DNA of 64,000 nt from Tridacna crocea. Its lineage: Eukaryota > Mollusca > Bivalvia > Cardiida > Cardiidae. Below, piece after piece: positions 8,503 to 21,656 of this stretch; the stretch's first letter is position 1, and each line of letters starts with the position of its first letter. The notes below the pieces were generated by a model. The model searched no databases, had not been told where the DNA came from, and saw only the letters and a list, made by a program, of their open reading frames with translations. Position numbers and translations under genes: made by a program. The DNA lies in contig OX031065.1 in NCBI GenBank assembly GCA_943736015.1, positions 19,482,427-19,546,426 on the forward strand, written 5' to 3'.

Positions 8503-10144
8503 TCAATGTGCAGCATTTATTGTGGGCCCAGTTAGAAAAGCAAATCTAGCTAAGGGCTGGGGAGGGCGGGGTGCATCGAGGGTTAAAGGGAAGTAACTCT
8601 TGCAAGGGGCTTGAAAAGACCAAAACAAGGTCTTCTGGGCCCCTATTTTCTTAAATGTTTGCCCATATTCAGTGAAATCTGGCATGTGTGGATGGTGCAT
8701 GCCTGGCAGTTTGCCAAGGACTGCACAGAAGCCTTTAAAGAAGACTTTAAATCCACTTTTATGCCGTTTTTTTTTCACTGTTTTGTATTGATAAATTAGC
8801 GCGCCATTTAGGAGCGAATTTGAAGCTCTCTGATTGGCTGATGGGCCCAGCTTTGAATTTGGCTGTTGGTACCCATTCTGATTTCCTTAAAGCTTCTCTG
8901 ATTGGATCATTTCAGAGAGGGAAGAGATTTGATTGGCTGATGGGAAAGGGGGGGGGAATATCTGTTTATCCTTATTAACCTTTTACCACATAATGCAGCG
9001 GCTTTTTAACACCCCGAAGGCTTTTGAAAATAAACTGAGGAAAGGAGAAAATGCAGGTTACCAGCATTTTCTCCTTTTCCCACAATGTTTTCTACCCTAT
9101 CAAAGAAAAAAATTGGATTTTTAGTCATTCTTACATCTTATTTAATCTTTATGGCCTACTTCTGAATTCTTCAAACAAGAACAAGATTTTTTTATCGGAA
9201 AAAGTTTCCCCAACAGCAACCTGTTGCTTCTGAATTTTATATTTCGCGCAGCGGTTAAACATAAAATTGACTTATGACTCGCGTGGTCGTCAAAATCGCT
9301 TCAATGTTTTCGTGACCCTGGTAAGAAAACAGGGAAAAATTTTGTTTACCTTTCTTTGATTTGTACAACAGGTGTCAGTTGCCTCCGAAAGTGTCGAAGT
9401 TGATTTTACGATTTTATGCACAGCACGTAACAGTCAGGTATGGGCGAGATGGTCATCGTAACCAAATCAATGGCCCTAGTAAGAGAAAATGAAAAAGAAA
9501 AATCCCTACAATTGACTTAAGCAACCATTGTCGTCTGCTATAAAATATTTCGTAAGTCGAATTTTCATGTTTTTGCGGATACGTAAGTGGCACCTGCGAG
9601 ACAGTAGACAACCTAAATGGGTTTGTTGTCAGGCATAAAAAGATTGGGAAAAAAAAAAAAGATATTAGAAATTATATAAGTTCCCTCTATTTGACCCATC
9701 AAGCAGCAGGTGTCGTCTGCTATGAAATGCTCCGTACGTCGATTTTTCGCGGAGACGTAAATGGCACCTATGAGACGGTAGACAACGTAAATGGATTTGT
9801 CGTCACGGTATAAAGAGAATGGAGAAAGAAATATACATTAAAAATTTAGTTCCGTTTCTTTGATTTATGCAATAAGAAGCAGTTGATACTGAAAGAGCCT
9901 TCAGTCTTTTTTTAGCCACTTGTCGCATTATTTTCTGGGGTTTTCGCATGAGCGTAACGGGCACATATGAGACGGTAGTCAACCTAACTGGGTTTCTTGT
10001 TGCGGTTTGAAGAGATTAGAAAAATTACACTTCAGTTGCCTTTGTTTGATATATGGGTTTTCAGTGTTTTTTTAGCCATTTGTCACATTAATTTCTGGGG
10101 GGTTTTTACACTGTACATTGATCACTTTGGCTTATTGAAAAGTT
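8503..10144 (+). repeat. Unit 6
   Basis: This unit is 1,642 bp long: mid tract G9, A12, end tract G6T5. It carries gttccgtttc (G at 9854), shared only with unit 11, five units away. Confidence 0.95.
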
Positions 10145-11788
10145 TCAATGTGCAGCATTTATTGTGGGCCCAGTTAGAAAAGCAAATCTAGCTAAGGGCT
10201 GGGGAGGGCGGGGTGCATCGAGGGTTAAAGGGAAGTAACTCTTGCAAGGGGCTTGAAAAGACCAAAACAAGGTCTTTTGGGCCCCTATTTTCTTAAATGT
10301 TTGCCCATATTCAGTGAAATCTGGCATGTGTGGATGGTGCATGCCTGGCAGTTTGCCAAGGACTGCACAGAAGCCTTTAAAGAAGACTTTAAATCCACTT
10401 TTATGCCGTTTTTTTTTCACTGTTTTGTATTGATAAATTAGCGCGCCATTTAGGAGCGAATTTGAAGCTCTCTGATTGGCTGATGGGCCCAGCTTTGAAT
10501 TTGGCTGTTGGTACCCATTCTGATTTCCTTAAAGCTTCTCTGATTGGATCATTTCAGAGAGGGAAGAGATTTGATTGGCTGATGGGAAAGGGGGGGGGGA
10601 ATATCTGTTTATCCTTATTAACCTTTTACCACATAATGCAGCGGCTTTTTAACACCCCGAAGGCTTTTGAAAATAAACTGAGGAAAGGAGAAAATGCAGG
10701 TTACCAGCATTTTCTCCTTTTCCCACAATGTTTTCTACCCTATCAAAGAAAAAAATTGGATTTTTAGTCATTCTTACATCTTATTTAATCTTTATGGCCT
10801 ACTTCTGAATTCTTCAAACAAGAACAAGATTTTTTTATCGGAAAAAGTTTCCCCAACAGCAACCTGTTGCTTCTGAATTTTATATTTCGCGCAGCGGTTA
10901 AACATAAAATTGACTTATGACTCGCGTGGTCGTCAAAATCGCTTCAATGTTTTCGTGACCCTGGTAAGAAAACAGGGAAAAATTTTGTTTACCTTTCTTT
11001 GATTTGTACAACAGGTGTCAGTTGCCTCCGAAAGTGTCGAAGTTGATTTTACGATTTTATGCACAGCACGTAACAGTCAGGTATGGGCGAGATGGTCATC
11101 GTAACCAAATCAATGGCCCTAGTAAGAGAAAATGAAAAAGAAAAATCCCTACAATTGACTTAAGCAACCATTGTCGTCTGCTATAAAATATTTCGTAAGT
11201 CGAATTTTCATGTTTTTGCGGATACGTAAGTGGCACCTGCGAGACAGTAGACAACCTAAATGGGTTTGTTGTCAGGCATAAAAAGATTGGGAAAAAAAAA
11301 AAAGATATTAGAAATTATATAAGTTCCCTCTATTTGACCCATCAAGCAGCAGGTGTCGTCTGCTATGAAATGCTCCGTACGTCGATTTTTCGCGGAGACG
11401 TAAATGGCACCTATGAGACGGTAGACAACGTAAATGGATTTGTCGTCACGGTATAAAGAGAATGGAGAAAGAAATATACATTAAAAATTTAGTTCCTTTT
11501 CTTTGATTTATGCAATAAGAAGCAGTTGATACTGAAAGAGCCTTCAGTCTTTTTTTAGCCACTTGTCGCATTATTTTCTGGGGTTTTCGCATGAGCGTAA
11601 CGGGCACATATGAGACGGTAGTCAACCTAACTGGGTTTCTTGTTGCAGTTTGAAGAGATTAGAAAAATTACACTTCAGTTGCCTTTGTTTGATATATGGG
11701 TTTTCAGTGTTTTTTTAGCCATTTGTCACATTAATTTCTGGGGGGGGTTTTACACTGTACATTGATCACTTTGGCTTATTGAAAAGTT
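10145..11788 (+). repeat. Unit 7
   Basis: This unit is 1,644 bp long: mid tract G10, A12, end tract G8T4. The changes ggtctttt (T at 10277) and gttgcag (A at 11647) are shared only with unit 12. Confidence 0.95.
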
Positions 11789-13432
11789 TCAATGTGCAGC
11801 ATTTATTGTGGGCCCAGTTAGAAAAGCAAATCTAGCTAAGGGCTGGGGAGGGCGGGGTGCATCGAGGGTTAAAGGGAAGTAACTCTTGCAAGGGGCTTGA
11901 AAAGACCAAAACAAGGTCTTCTGGGCCCCTATTTTCTTAAATGTTTGCCCATATTCAGTGAAATCTGGCATGTGTGGATGGTGCATGCCTGGCAGTTTGC
12001 CAAGGACTGCACAGAAGCCTTTAAAGAAGACTTTAAATCCACTTTTATGCCGTTTTTTTTTCACTGTTTTGTATTGATAAATTAGCGCGCCATTTAGGAG
12101 CGAATTTGAAGCTCTCTGATTGGCTGATGGGCCCAGCTTTGAATTTGGCTGTTGGTACCCATTCTGATTTCCTTAAAGCTTCTCTGATTGGATCATTTCA
12201 GAGAGGGAAGAGATTTGATTGGCTGATGGGAAAGGGGGGGGGAATATCTGTTTATCCTTATTAACCTTTTACCACATAATGCAGCGGCTTTTTAACACCC
12301 CGAAGGCTTTTGAAAATAAACTGAGGAAAGGAGAAAATGCAGGTTACCAGCATTTTCTCCTTTTCCCACAATGTTTTCTACCCTATCAAAGAAAAAAATT
12401 GGATTTTTAGTCATTCTTACATCTTATTTAATCTTTATGGCCTACTTCTGAATTCTTCAAACAAGAACAAGATTTTTTTATCGGAAAAAGTTTCCCCAAC
12501 AGCAACCTGTTGCTTCTGAATTTTATATTTCGCGCAGCGGTTAAACATAAAATTGACTTATGACTCGCGTGGTCGTCAAAATCGCTTCAATGTTTTCGTG
12601 ACCCTGGTAAGAAAACAGGGAAAAATTTTGTTTACCTTTCTTTGATTTGTACAACAGGTGTCAGTTGCCTCCGAAAGTGTCGAAGTTGATTTTACGATTT
12701 TATGCACAGCACGTAACAGTCAGGTATGGGCGAGATGGTCATCGTAACCAAATCAATGGCCCTAGTAAGAGAAAATGAAAAAGAAAAATCCCTACAATTG
12801 ACTTAAGCAACCATTGTCGTCTGCTATAAAATATTTCGTAAGTCGAATTTTCATGTTTTTGCGGATACGTAAGTGGCACCTGCGAGACAGTAGACAACCT
12901 AAATGGGTTTGTTGTCAGGCATAAAAAGATTGGGAAAAAAAAAAAAGATATTAGAAATTATATAAGTTCCCTCTATTTGACCCATCAAGCAGCAGGTGTC
13001 GTCTGCTATGAAATGCTCCGTACGTCGATTTTTCGCGGAGACGTAAATGGCACCTATGAGACGGTAGACAACGTAAATGGATTTGTCGTCACGGTATAAA
13101 GAGAATGGAGAAAGAAATATACATTAAAAATTTAGTTCCTTTTCTTTGATTTATGCAATAAGAAGCAGTTGATACTGAAAGAGCCTTCAGTCTTTTTTTA
13201 GCCACTTGTCGCATTATTTTCTGGGGTTTTCGCATGAGCGTAACGGGCACATATGAGACGGTAGTCAACCTAACTGGGTTTCTTGTTGCGGTTTGAAGAG
13301 ATTAGAAAAATTACACTTCAGTTGCCTTTGTTTGATATATGGGTTTTCAGTGTTTTTTTAGCCATTTGTCACATTAATTTCTGGGGGGGGTTTTTACACT
13401 GTACATTGATCACTTTGGCTTATTGAAAAGTT
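11789..13432 (+). repeat. Unit 8
   Basis: This unit is 1,644 bp long: mid tract G9, A12, end tract G8T5. The tract lengths G9 and G8T5 match unit 13. Confidence 0.95.
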
Positions 13433-15077
13433 TCAATGTGCAGCATTTATTGTGGGCCCAGTTAGAAAAGCAAATCTAGCTAAGGGCTGGGGAGGGCGGG
13501 GTGCATCGAGGGTTAAAGGGAAGTAACTCTTGCAAGGGGCTTGAAAAGACCAAAACAAGGTCTTCTGGGCCCCTATTTTCTTAAATGTTTGCCCATATTC
13601 AGTGAAATCTGGCATGTGTGGATGGTGCATGCCTGGCAGTTTGCCAAGGACTGCACAGAAGCCTTTAAAGAAGACTTTAAATCCACTTTTATGCCGTTTT
13701 TTTTTCACTGTTTTGTATTGATAAATTAGCGCGCCATTTAGGAGCGAATTTGAAGCTCTCTGATTGGCTGATGGGCCCAGCTTTGAATTTGGCTGTTGGT
13801 ACCCATTCTGATTTCCTTAAAGCTTCTCTGATTGGATCATTTCAGAGAGGGAAGAGATTTGATTGGCTGATGGGAAAGGGGGGGGGGGAATATCTGTTTA
13901 TCCTTATTAACCTTTTACCACATAATGCAGCGGCTTTTTAACACCCCGAAGGCTTTTGAAAATAAACTGAGGAAAGGAGAAAATGCAGGTTACCAGCATT
14001 TTCTCCTTTTCCCACAATGTTTTCTACCCTATCAAAGAAAAAAATTGGATTTTTAGTCATTCTTACATCTTATTTAATCTTTATGGCCTACTTCTGAATT
14101 CTTCAAACAAGAACAAGATTTTTTTATCGGAAAAAGTTTCCCCAACAGCAACCTGTTGCTTCTGAATTTTATATTTCGCGCAGCGGTTAAACATAAAATT
14201 GACTTATGACTCGCGTGGTCGTCAAAATCGCTTCAATGTTTTCGTGACCCTGGTAAGAAAACAGGGAAAAATTTTGTTTACCTTTCTTTGATTTGTACAA
14301 CAGGTGTCAGTTGCCTCCGAAAGTGTCGAAGTTGATTTTACGATTTTATGCACAGCACGTAACAGTCAGGTATGGGCGAGATGGTCATCGTAACCAAATC
14401 AATGGCCCTAGTAAGAGAAAATGAAAAAGAAAAATCCCTACAATTGACTTAAGCAACCATTGTCGTCTGCTATAAAATATTTCGTAAGTCGAATTTTCAT
14501 GTTTTTGCGGATACGTAAGTGGCACCTGCGAGACAGTAGACAACCTAAATGGGTTTGTTGTCAGGCATAAAAAGATTGGGAAAAAAAAAAAAGATATTAG
14601 AAATTATATAAGTTCCCTCTATTTGACCCATCAAGCAGCAGGTGTCGTCTGCTATGAAATGCTCCGTACGTCGATTTTTCGCGGAGACGTAAATGGCACC
14701 TATGAGACGGTAGACAACGTAAATGGATTTGTCGTCACGGTATAAAGAGAATGGAGAAAGAAATATACATTAAAAATTTAGTTCCTTTTCTTTGATTTAT
14801 GCAATAAGAAGCAGTTGATACTGAAAGAGCCTTCAGTCTTTTTTTAGCCACTTGTCGCATTATTTTCTGGGGTTTTCGCATGAGCGTAACGGGCACATAT
14901 GAGACGGTAGTCAACCTAACTGGGTTTCTTGTTGTGGTTTGAAGAGATTAGAAAAATTACACTTCAGTTGCCTTTGTTTGATATATGGGTTTTCAGTGTT
15001 TTTTTAGCCATTTGTCACATTAATTTCTGGGGGGGTTTTTACACTGTACATTGATCACTTTGGCTTATTGAAAAGTT
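13433..15077 (+). repeat. Unit 9
   Basis: This unit is 1,645 bp long: mid tract G11, A12, end tract G7T5, the same G tract combination as unit 14. The change gttgtggtttg near 14934 is unique. Confidence 0.95.
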
Positions 15078-16721
15078 TCAATGTGCAGCATTTATTGTGG
15101 GCCCAGTTAGAAAAGCAAATCTAGCTAAGGGCTGGGGAGGGCGGGGTGCATCGAGGGTTAAAGGGAAGTAACTCTTGCAAGGGGCTTGAAAAGACCAAAA
15201 CAAGGTCTTCTGGGCCCCTATTTTCTTAAATGTTTGCCCATATTCAGTGAAATCTGGCATGTGTGGATGGTGCATGCCTGGCAGTTTGCCAAGGACTGCA
15301 CAGAAGCCTTTAAAGAAGACTTTAAATCCACTTTTATGCCGTTTTTTTTTCACTGTTTTGTATTGATAAATTAGCGCGCCATTTAGGAGCGAATTTGAAG
15401 CTCTCTGATTGGCTGATGGGCCCAGCTTTGAATTTGGCTGTTGGTACCCATTCTGATTTCCTTAAAGCTTCTCTGATTGGATCATTTCAGAGAGGGAAGA
15501 GATTTGATTGGCTGATGGGAAAGGGGGGGGGGAATATCTGTTTATCCTTATTAACCTTTTACCACATAATGCAGCGGCTTTTTAACACCCCGAAGGCTTT
15601 TGAAAATAAACTGAGGAAAGGAGAAAATGCAGGTTACCAGCATTTTCTCCTTTTCCCACAATGTTTTCTACCCTATCAAAGAAAAAAATTGGATTTTTAG
15701 TCATTCTTACATCTTATTTAATCTTTATGGCCTACTTCTGAATTCTTCAAACAAGAACAAGATTTTTTTATCGGAAAAAGTTTCCCCAACAGCAACCTGT
15801 TGCTTCTGAATTTTATATTTCGCGCAGCGGTTAAACATAAAATTGACTTATGACTGGCGTGGTCGTCAAAATCGCTTCAATGTTTTCGTGACCCTGGTAA
15901 GAAAACAGGGAAAAATTTTGTTTACCTTTCTTTGATTTGTACAACAGGTGTCAGTTGCCTCCGAAAGTGTCGAAGTTGATTTTACGATTTTATGCACAGC
16001 ACGTAACAGTCAGGTATGGGCGAGATGGTCATCGTAACCAAATCAATGGCCCTAGTAAGAGAAAATGAAAAAGAAAAATCCCTACAATTGACTTAAGCAA
16101 CCATTGTCGTCTGCTATAAAATATTTCGTAAGTCGAATTTTCATGTTTTTGCGGATACGTAAGTGGCACCTGCGAGACAGTAGACAACCTAAATGGGTTT
16201 GTTGTCAGGCATAAAAAGATTGGGAAAAAAAAAAAAGATATTAGAAATTATATAAGTTCCCTCTATTTGACCCATCAAGCAGCAGGTGTCGTCTGCTATG
16301 AAATGCTCCGTACGTCGATTTTTCGCGGAGACGTAAATGGCACCTATGAGACGGTAGACAACGTAAATGGATTTGTCGTCACGGTATAAAGAGAATGGAG
16401 AAAGAAATATACATTAAAAATTTAGTTCCTTTTCTTTGATTTATGCAATAAGAAGCAGTTGATACTGAAAGAGCCTTCAGTCTTTTTTTAGCCACTTGTC
16501 GCATTATTTTCTGGGGTTTTCGCATGAGCGTAACGGGCACATATGAGACGGTAGTCAACCTAACTGGGTTTCTTGTTGCGGTTTGAAGAGATTAGAAAAA
16601 TTACACTTCAGTTGCCTTTGTTTGATATATGGGTTTTCAGTGTTTTTTTAGCCATTTGTCACATTAATTTCTGGGGGGGTTTTTACACTGTACATTGATC
16701 ACTTTGGCTTATTGAAAAGTT
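15078..16721 (+). repeat. Unit 10
   Basis: This unit is 1,644 bp long: mid tract G10, A12, end tract G7T5. The change gactggcg near 15853 is unique. Confidence 0.95.
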
Positions 16722-18364
16722 TCAATGTGCAGCATTTATTGTGGGCCCAGTTAGAAAAGCAAATCTAGCTAAGGGCTGGGGAGGGCGGGGTGCATCGAGG
16801 GTTAAAGGGAAGTAACTCTTGCAAGGGGCTTGAAAAGACCAAAACAAGGTCTTCTGGGCCCCTATTTTCTTAAATGTTTGCCCATATTCAGTGAAATCTG
16901 GCATGTGTGGATGGTGCATGCCTGGCAGTTTGCCAAGGACTGCACAGAAGCCTTTAAAGAAGACTTTAAATCCACTTTTATGCCGTTTTTTTTTTCACTG
17001 TTTTGTATTGATAAATTAGCGCGCCATTTAGGAGCGAATTTGAAGCTCTCTGATTGGCTGATGGGCCCAGCTTTGAATTTGGCTGTTGGTACCCATTCTG
17101 ATTTCCTTAAAGCTTCTCTGATTGGATCATTTCAGAGAGGGAAGAGATTTGATTGGCTGATGGGAAAGGGGGGGGGAATATCTGTTTATCCTTATTAACC
17201 TTTTACCACATAATGCAGCGGCTTTTTAACACCCCGAAGGCTTTTGAAAATAAACTGAGGAAAGGAGAAAATGCAGGTTACCAGCATTTTCTCCTTTTCC
17301 CACAATGTTTTCTACCCTATTAAAGAAAAAAATTGGATTTTTAGTCATTCTTACATCTTATTTAATCTTTATGGCCTACTTCTGAATTCTTCAAACAAGA
17401 ACAAGATTTTTTTATCGGAAAAAGTTTCCCCAACAGCAACCTGTTGCTTCTGAATTTTATATTTCGCGCAGCGGTTAAACATAAAATTGACTTATGACTC
17501 GCGTGGTCGTCAAAATCGCTTCAATGTTTTCGTGACCCTGGTAAGAAAACAGGGAAAAATTTTGTTTACCTTTCTTTGATTTGTACAACAGGTGTCAGTT
17601 GCCTCCGAAAGTGTCGAAGTTGATTTTACGATTTTATGCACAGCACGTAACAGTCAGGTATGGGCGAGATGGTCATCGTAACCAAATCAATGGCCCTAGT
17701 AAGAGAAAATGAAAAAGAAAAATCCCTACAATTGACTTAAGCAACCATTGTCGTCTGCTATAAAATATTTCGTAAGTCGAATTTTCATGTTTTTGCGGAT
17801 ACGTAAGTGGCACCTGCGAGACAGTAGACAACCTAAATGGGTTTGTTGTCAGGCATAAAAAGATTGGAAAAAAAAAAAAAGATATTAGAAATTATATAAG
17901 TTCCCTCTATTTGACCCATCAAGCAGCAGGTGTCGTCTGCTATGAAATGCTCCGTACGTCGATTTTTCGCGGAGACGTAAATGGCACCTATGAGACGGTA
18001 GACAACGTAAATGGATTTGTCGTCACGGTATAAAGAGAATGGAGAAAGAAATATACATTAAAAATTTAGTTCCGTTTCTTTGATTTATGCAATAAGAAGC
18101 AGTTGATACTGAAAGAGCCTTCAGTCTTTTTTTAGCCACTTGTCGCATTATTTTCTGGGGTTTTCGCATGAGCGTAACGGGCACATATGAGACGGTAGTC
18201 AACCTAACTGGGTTTCTTGTTGCGGTTTGAAGAGATTAGAAAAATTACACTTCAGTTGCCTTTGTTTGATATATGGGTTTTCAGTGTTTTTTTAGCCATT
18301 TGTCACATTAATTTCTGGGGGGTTTTTACACTGTACATTGATCACTTTGGCTTATTGAAAAGTT
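16722..18364 (+). repeat. Unit 11
   Basis: This unit is 1,643 bp long: T10 instead of T9, mid tract G9, end tract G6T5. The A tract reads GG-A13, a G-to-A change at its edge. G at 18074 is shared with unit 6, and tattaaag near 17320 is unique. Confidence 0.95.
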
Positions 18365-20011
18365 TCAATGTGCAGCATTTATTGTGGGCCCAGTTAGAAA
18401 AGCAAATCTAGCTAAGGGCTGGGGAGGGCGGGGTGCATCGAGGGTTAAAGGGAAGTAACTCTTGCAAGGGGCTTGAAAAGACCAAAACAAGGTCTTTTGG
18501 GCCCCTATTTTCTTAAATGTTTGCCCATATTCAGTGAAATCTGGCATGTGTGGATGGTGCATGCCTGGCAGTTTGCCAAGGACTGCACAGAAGCCTTTAA
18601 AGAAGACTTTAAATCCACTTTTATGCCGTTTTTTTTTTCACTGTTTTGTATTGATAAATTAGCGCGCCATTTAGGAGCGAATTTGAAGCTCTCTGATTGG
18701 CTGATGGGCCCAGCTTTGAATTTGGCTGTTGGTACCCATTCTGATTTCCTTAAAGCTTCTCTGATTGGATCATTTCAGAGAGGGAAGAGATTTGATTGGC
18801 TGATGGGAAAGGGGGGGGGGGGAATATCTGTTTATCCTTATTAACCTTTTACCACATAATGCAGCGGCTTTTTAACACCCCGAAGGCTTTTGAAAATAAA
18901 CTGAGGAAAGGAGAAAATGCAGGTTACCAGCATTTTCTCCTTTTCCCACAATGTTTTCTACCCTATCAAAGAAAAAAATTGGATTTTTAGTCATTCTTAC
19001 ATCTTATTTAATCTTTATGGCCTACTTCTGAATTCTTCAAACAAGAACAAGATTTTTTTATCGGAAAAAGTTTCCCCAACAGCAACCTGTTGCTTCTGAA
19101 TTTTATATTTCGCGCAGCGGTTAAACATAAAATTGACTTATGACTCGCGTGGTCGTCAAAATCGCTTCAATGTTTTCGTGACCCTGGTAAGAAAACAGGG
19201 AAAAATTTTGTTTACCTTTCTTTGATTTGTACAACAGGTGTCAGTTGCCTCCGAAAGTGTCGAAGTTGATTTTACGATTTTATGCACAGCACGTAACAGT
19301 CAGGTATGGGCGAGATGGTCATCGTAACCAAATCAATGGCCCTAGTAAGAGAAAATGAAAAAGAAAAATCCCTACAATTGACTTAAGCAACCATTGTCGT
19401 CTGCTATAAAATATTTCGTAAGTCGAATTTTCATGTTTTTGCGGATACGTAAGTGGCACCTGCGAGACAGTAGACAACCTAAATGGGTTTGTTGTCAGGC
19501 ATAAAAAGATTGGGAAAAAAAAAAAAGATATTAGAAATTATATAAGTTCCCTCTATTTGACCCATCAAGCAGCAGGTGTCGTCTGCTATGAAATGCTCCG
19601 TACGTCGATTTTTCGCGGAGACGTAAATGGCACCTATGAGACGGTAGACAACGTAAATGGATTTGTCGTCACGGTATAAAGAGAATGGAGAAAGAAATAT
19701 ACATTAAAAATTTAGTTCCTTTTCTTTGATTTATGCAATAAGAAGCAGTTGATACTGAAAGAGCCTTCAGTCTTTTTTTAGCCACTTGTCGCATTATTTT
19801 CTGGGGTTTTCGCATGAGCGTAACGGGCACATATGAGACGGTAGTCAACCTAACTGGGTTTCTTGTTGCAGTTTGAAGAGATTAGAAAAATTACACTTCA
19901 GTTGCCTTTGTTTGATATATGGGTTTTCAGTGTTTTTTTAGCCATTTGTCACATTAATTTCTGGGGGGGGTTTTACACTGTACATTGATCACTTTGGCTT
20001 ATTGAAAAGTT
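18365..20011 (+). repeat. Unit 12
   Basis: This unit is 1,647 bp long: T10, mid tract G12, A12, end tract G8T4. It shares T at 18497 and A at 19870 with unit 7, both at ~8.22 kb spacing. Confidence 0.95.
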
Positions 20012-21656
20012 TCAATGTGCAGCATTTATTGTGGGCCCAGTTAGAAAAGCAAATCTAGCTAAGGGCTGGGGAGGGCGGGGTGCATCGAGGGTTAAAGGGA
20101 AGTAACTCTTGCAAGGGGCTTGAAAAGACCAAAACAAGGTCTTCTGGGCCCCTATTTTCTTAAATGTTTGCCCATATTCAGTGAAATCTGGCATGTGTGG
20201 ATGGTGCATGCCTGGCAGTTTGCCAAGGACTGCACAGAAGCCTTTAAAGAAGACTTTAAATCCACTTTTATGCCGTTTTTTTTTCACTGTTTTGTATTGA
20301 TAAATTAGCGCGCCATTTAGGAGCGAATTTGAAGCTCTCTGATTGGCTGATGGGCCCAGCTTTGAATTTGGCTGTTGGTACCCATTCTGATTTCCTTAAA
20401 GCTTCTCTGATTGGATCATTTCAGAGAGGGAAGAGATTTGATTGGCTGATGGGAAAGGGGGGGGGAATATCTGTTTATCCTTATTAACCTTTTACCACAT
20501 AATGCAGCGGCTTTTTAACACCCCGAAGGCTTTTGAAAATAAACTGAGGAAAGGAGAAAATGCAGGTTACCAGCATTTTCTCCTTTTCCCACAATGTTTT
20601 CTACCCTATCAAAGAAAAAAATTGGATTTTTAGTCATTCTTACATCTTATTTAATCTTTATGGCCTACTTCTGAATTCTTCAAACAAGAACAAGATTTTT
20701 TTATCGGAAAAAGTTTCCCCAACAGCAACCTGTTGCTTCTGAATTTTATATTTCGCGCAGCGGTTAAACATAAAATTGACTTATGACTCGCGTGGTCGTC
20801 AAAATCGCTTCAATGTTTTCGTGACCCTGGTAAGAAAACAGGGAAAAATTTTGTTTACCTTTCTTTGATTTGTACAACAGGTGTCAGTTGCCTCCGAAAG
20901 TGTCGAAGTTGATTTTACGATTTTATGCACAGCACGTAACAGTCAGGTATGGGCGAGATGGTCATCGTAACCAAATCAATGGCCCTAGTAAGAGAAAATG
21001 AAAAAGAAAAATCCCTACAATTGACTTAAGCAACCATTGTCGTCTGCTATAAAATATTTCGTAAGTCGAATTTTCATGTTTTTGCGGATACGTAAGTGGC
21101 ACCTGCGAGACAGTAGACAACCTAAATGGGTTTGTTGTCAGGCATAAAAAGATTGGGAAAAAAAAAAAAAGATATTAGAAATTATATAAGTTCCCTCTAT
21201 TTGACCCATCAAGCAGCAGGTGTCGTCTGCTATGAAATGCTCCGTACGTCGATTTTTCGCGGAGACGTAAATGGCACCTATGAGACGGTAGACAACGTAA
21301 ATGGATTTGTCGTCACGGTATAAAGAGAATGGAGAAAGAAATATACATTAAAAATTTAGTTCCTTTTCTTTGATTTATGCAATAAGAAGCAGTTGATACT
21401 GAAAGAGCCTTCAGTCTTTTTTTAGCCACTTGTCGCATTATTTTCTGGGGTTTTCGCATGAGCGTAACGGGCACATATGAGACGGTAGTCAACCTAACTG
21501 GGTTTCTTGTTGCGGTTTGAAGAGATTAGAAAAATTACACTTCAGTTGCCTTTGTTTGATATATGGGTTTTCAGTGTTTTTTTAGCCATTTGTCACATTA
21601 ATTTCTGGGGGGGGTTTTTACACTGTACATTGATCACTTTGGCTTATTGAAAAGTT
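20012..21656 (+). repeat. Unit 13
   Basis: This unit is 1,645 bp long: mid tract G9, end tract G8T5. It has GGG-A13, the only true A13 in the window, which opens a frame of 65 codons in this unit alone. Confidence 0.95.

Noticed and set aside
10462-10767. Plus-strand 101-codon ORF in several units
   Set aside because: It exists only when the mid G tract has G7 or G10; with other lengths the frame splits into different 62-64-codon frames. A gene would not depend on a slipping homopolymer in this way.
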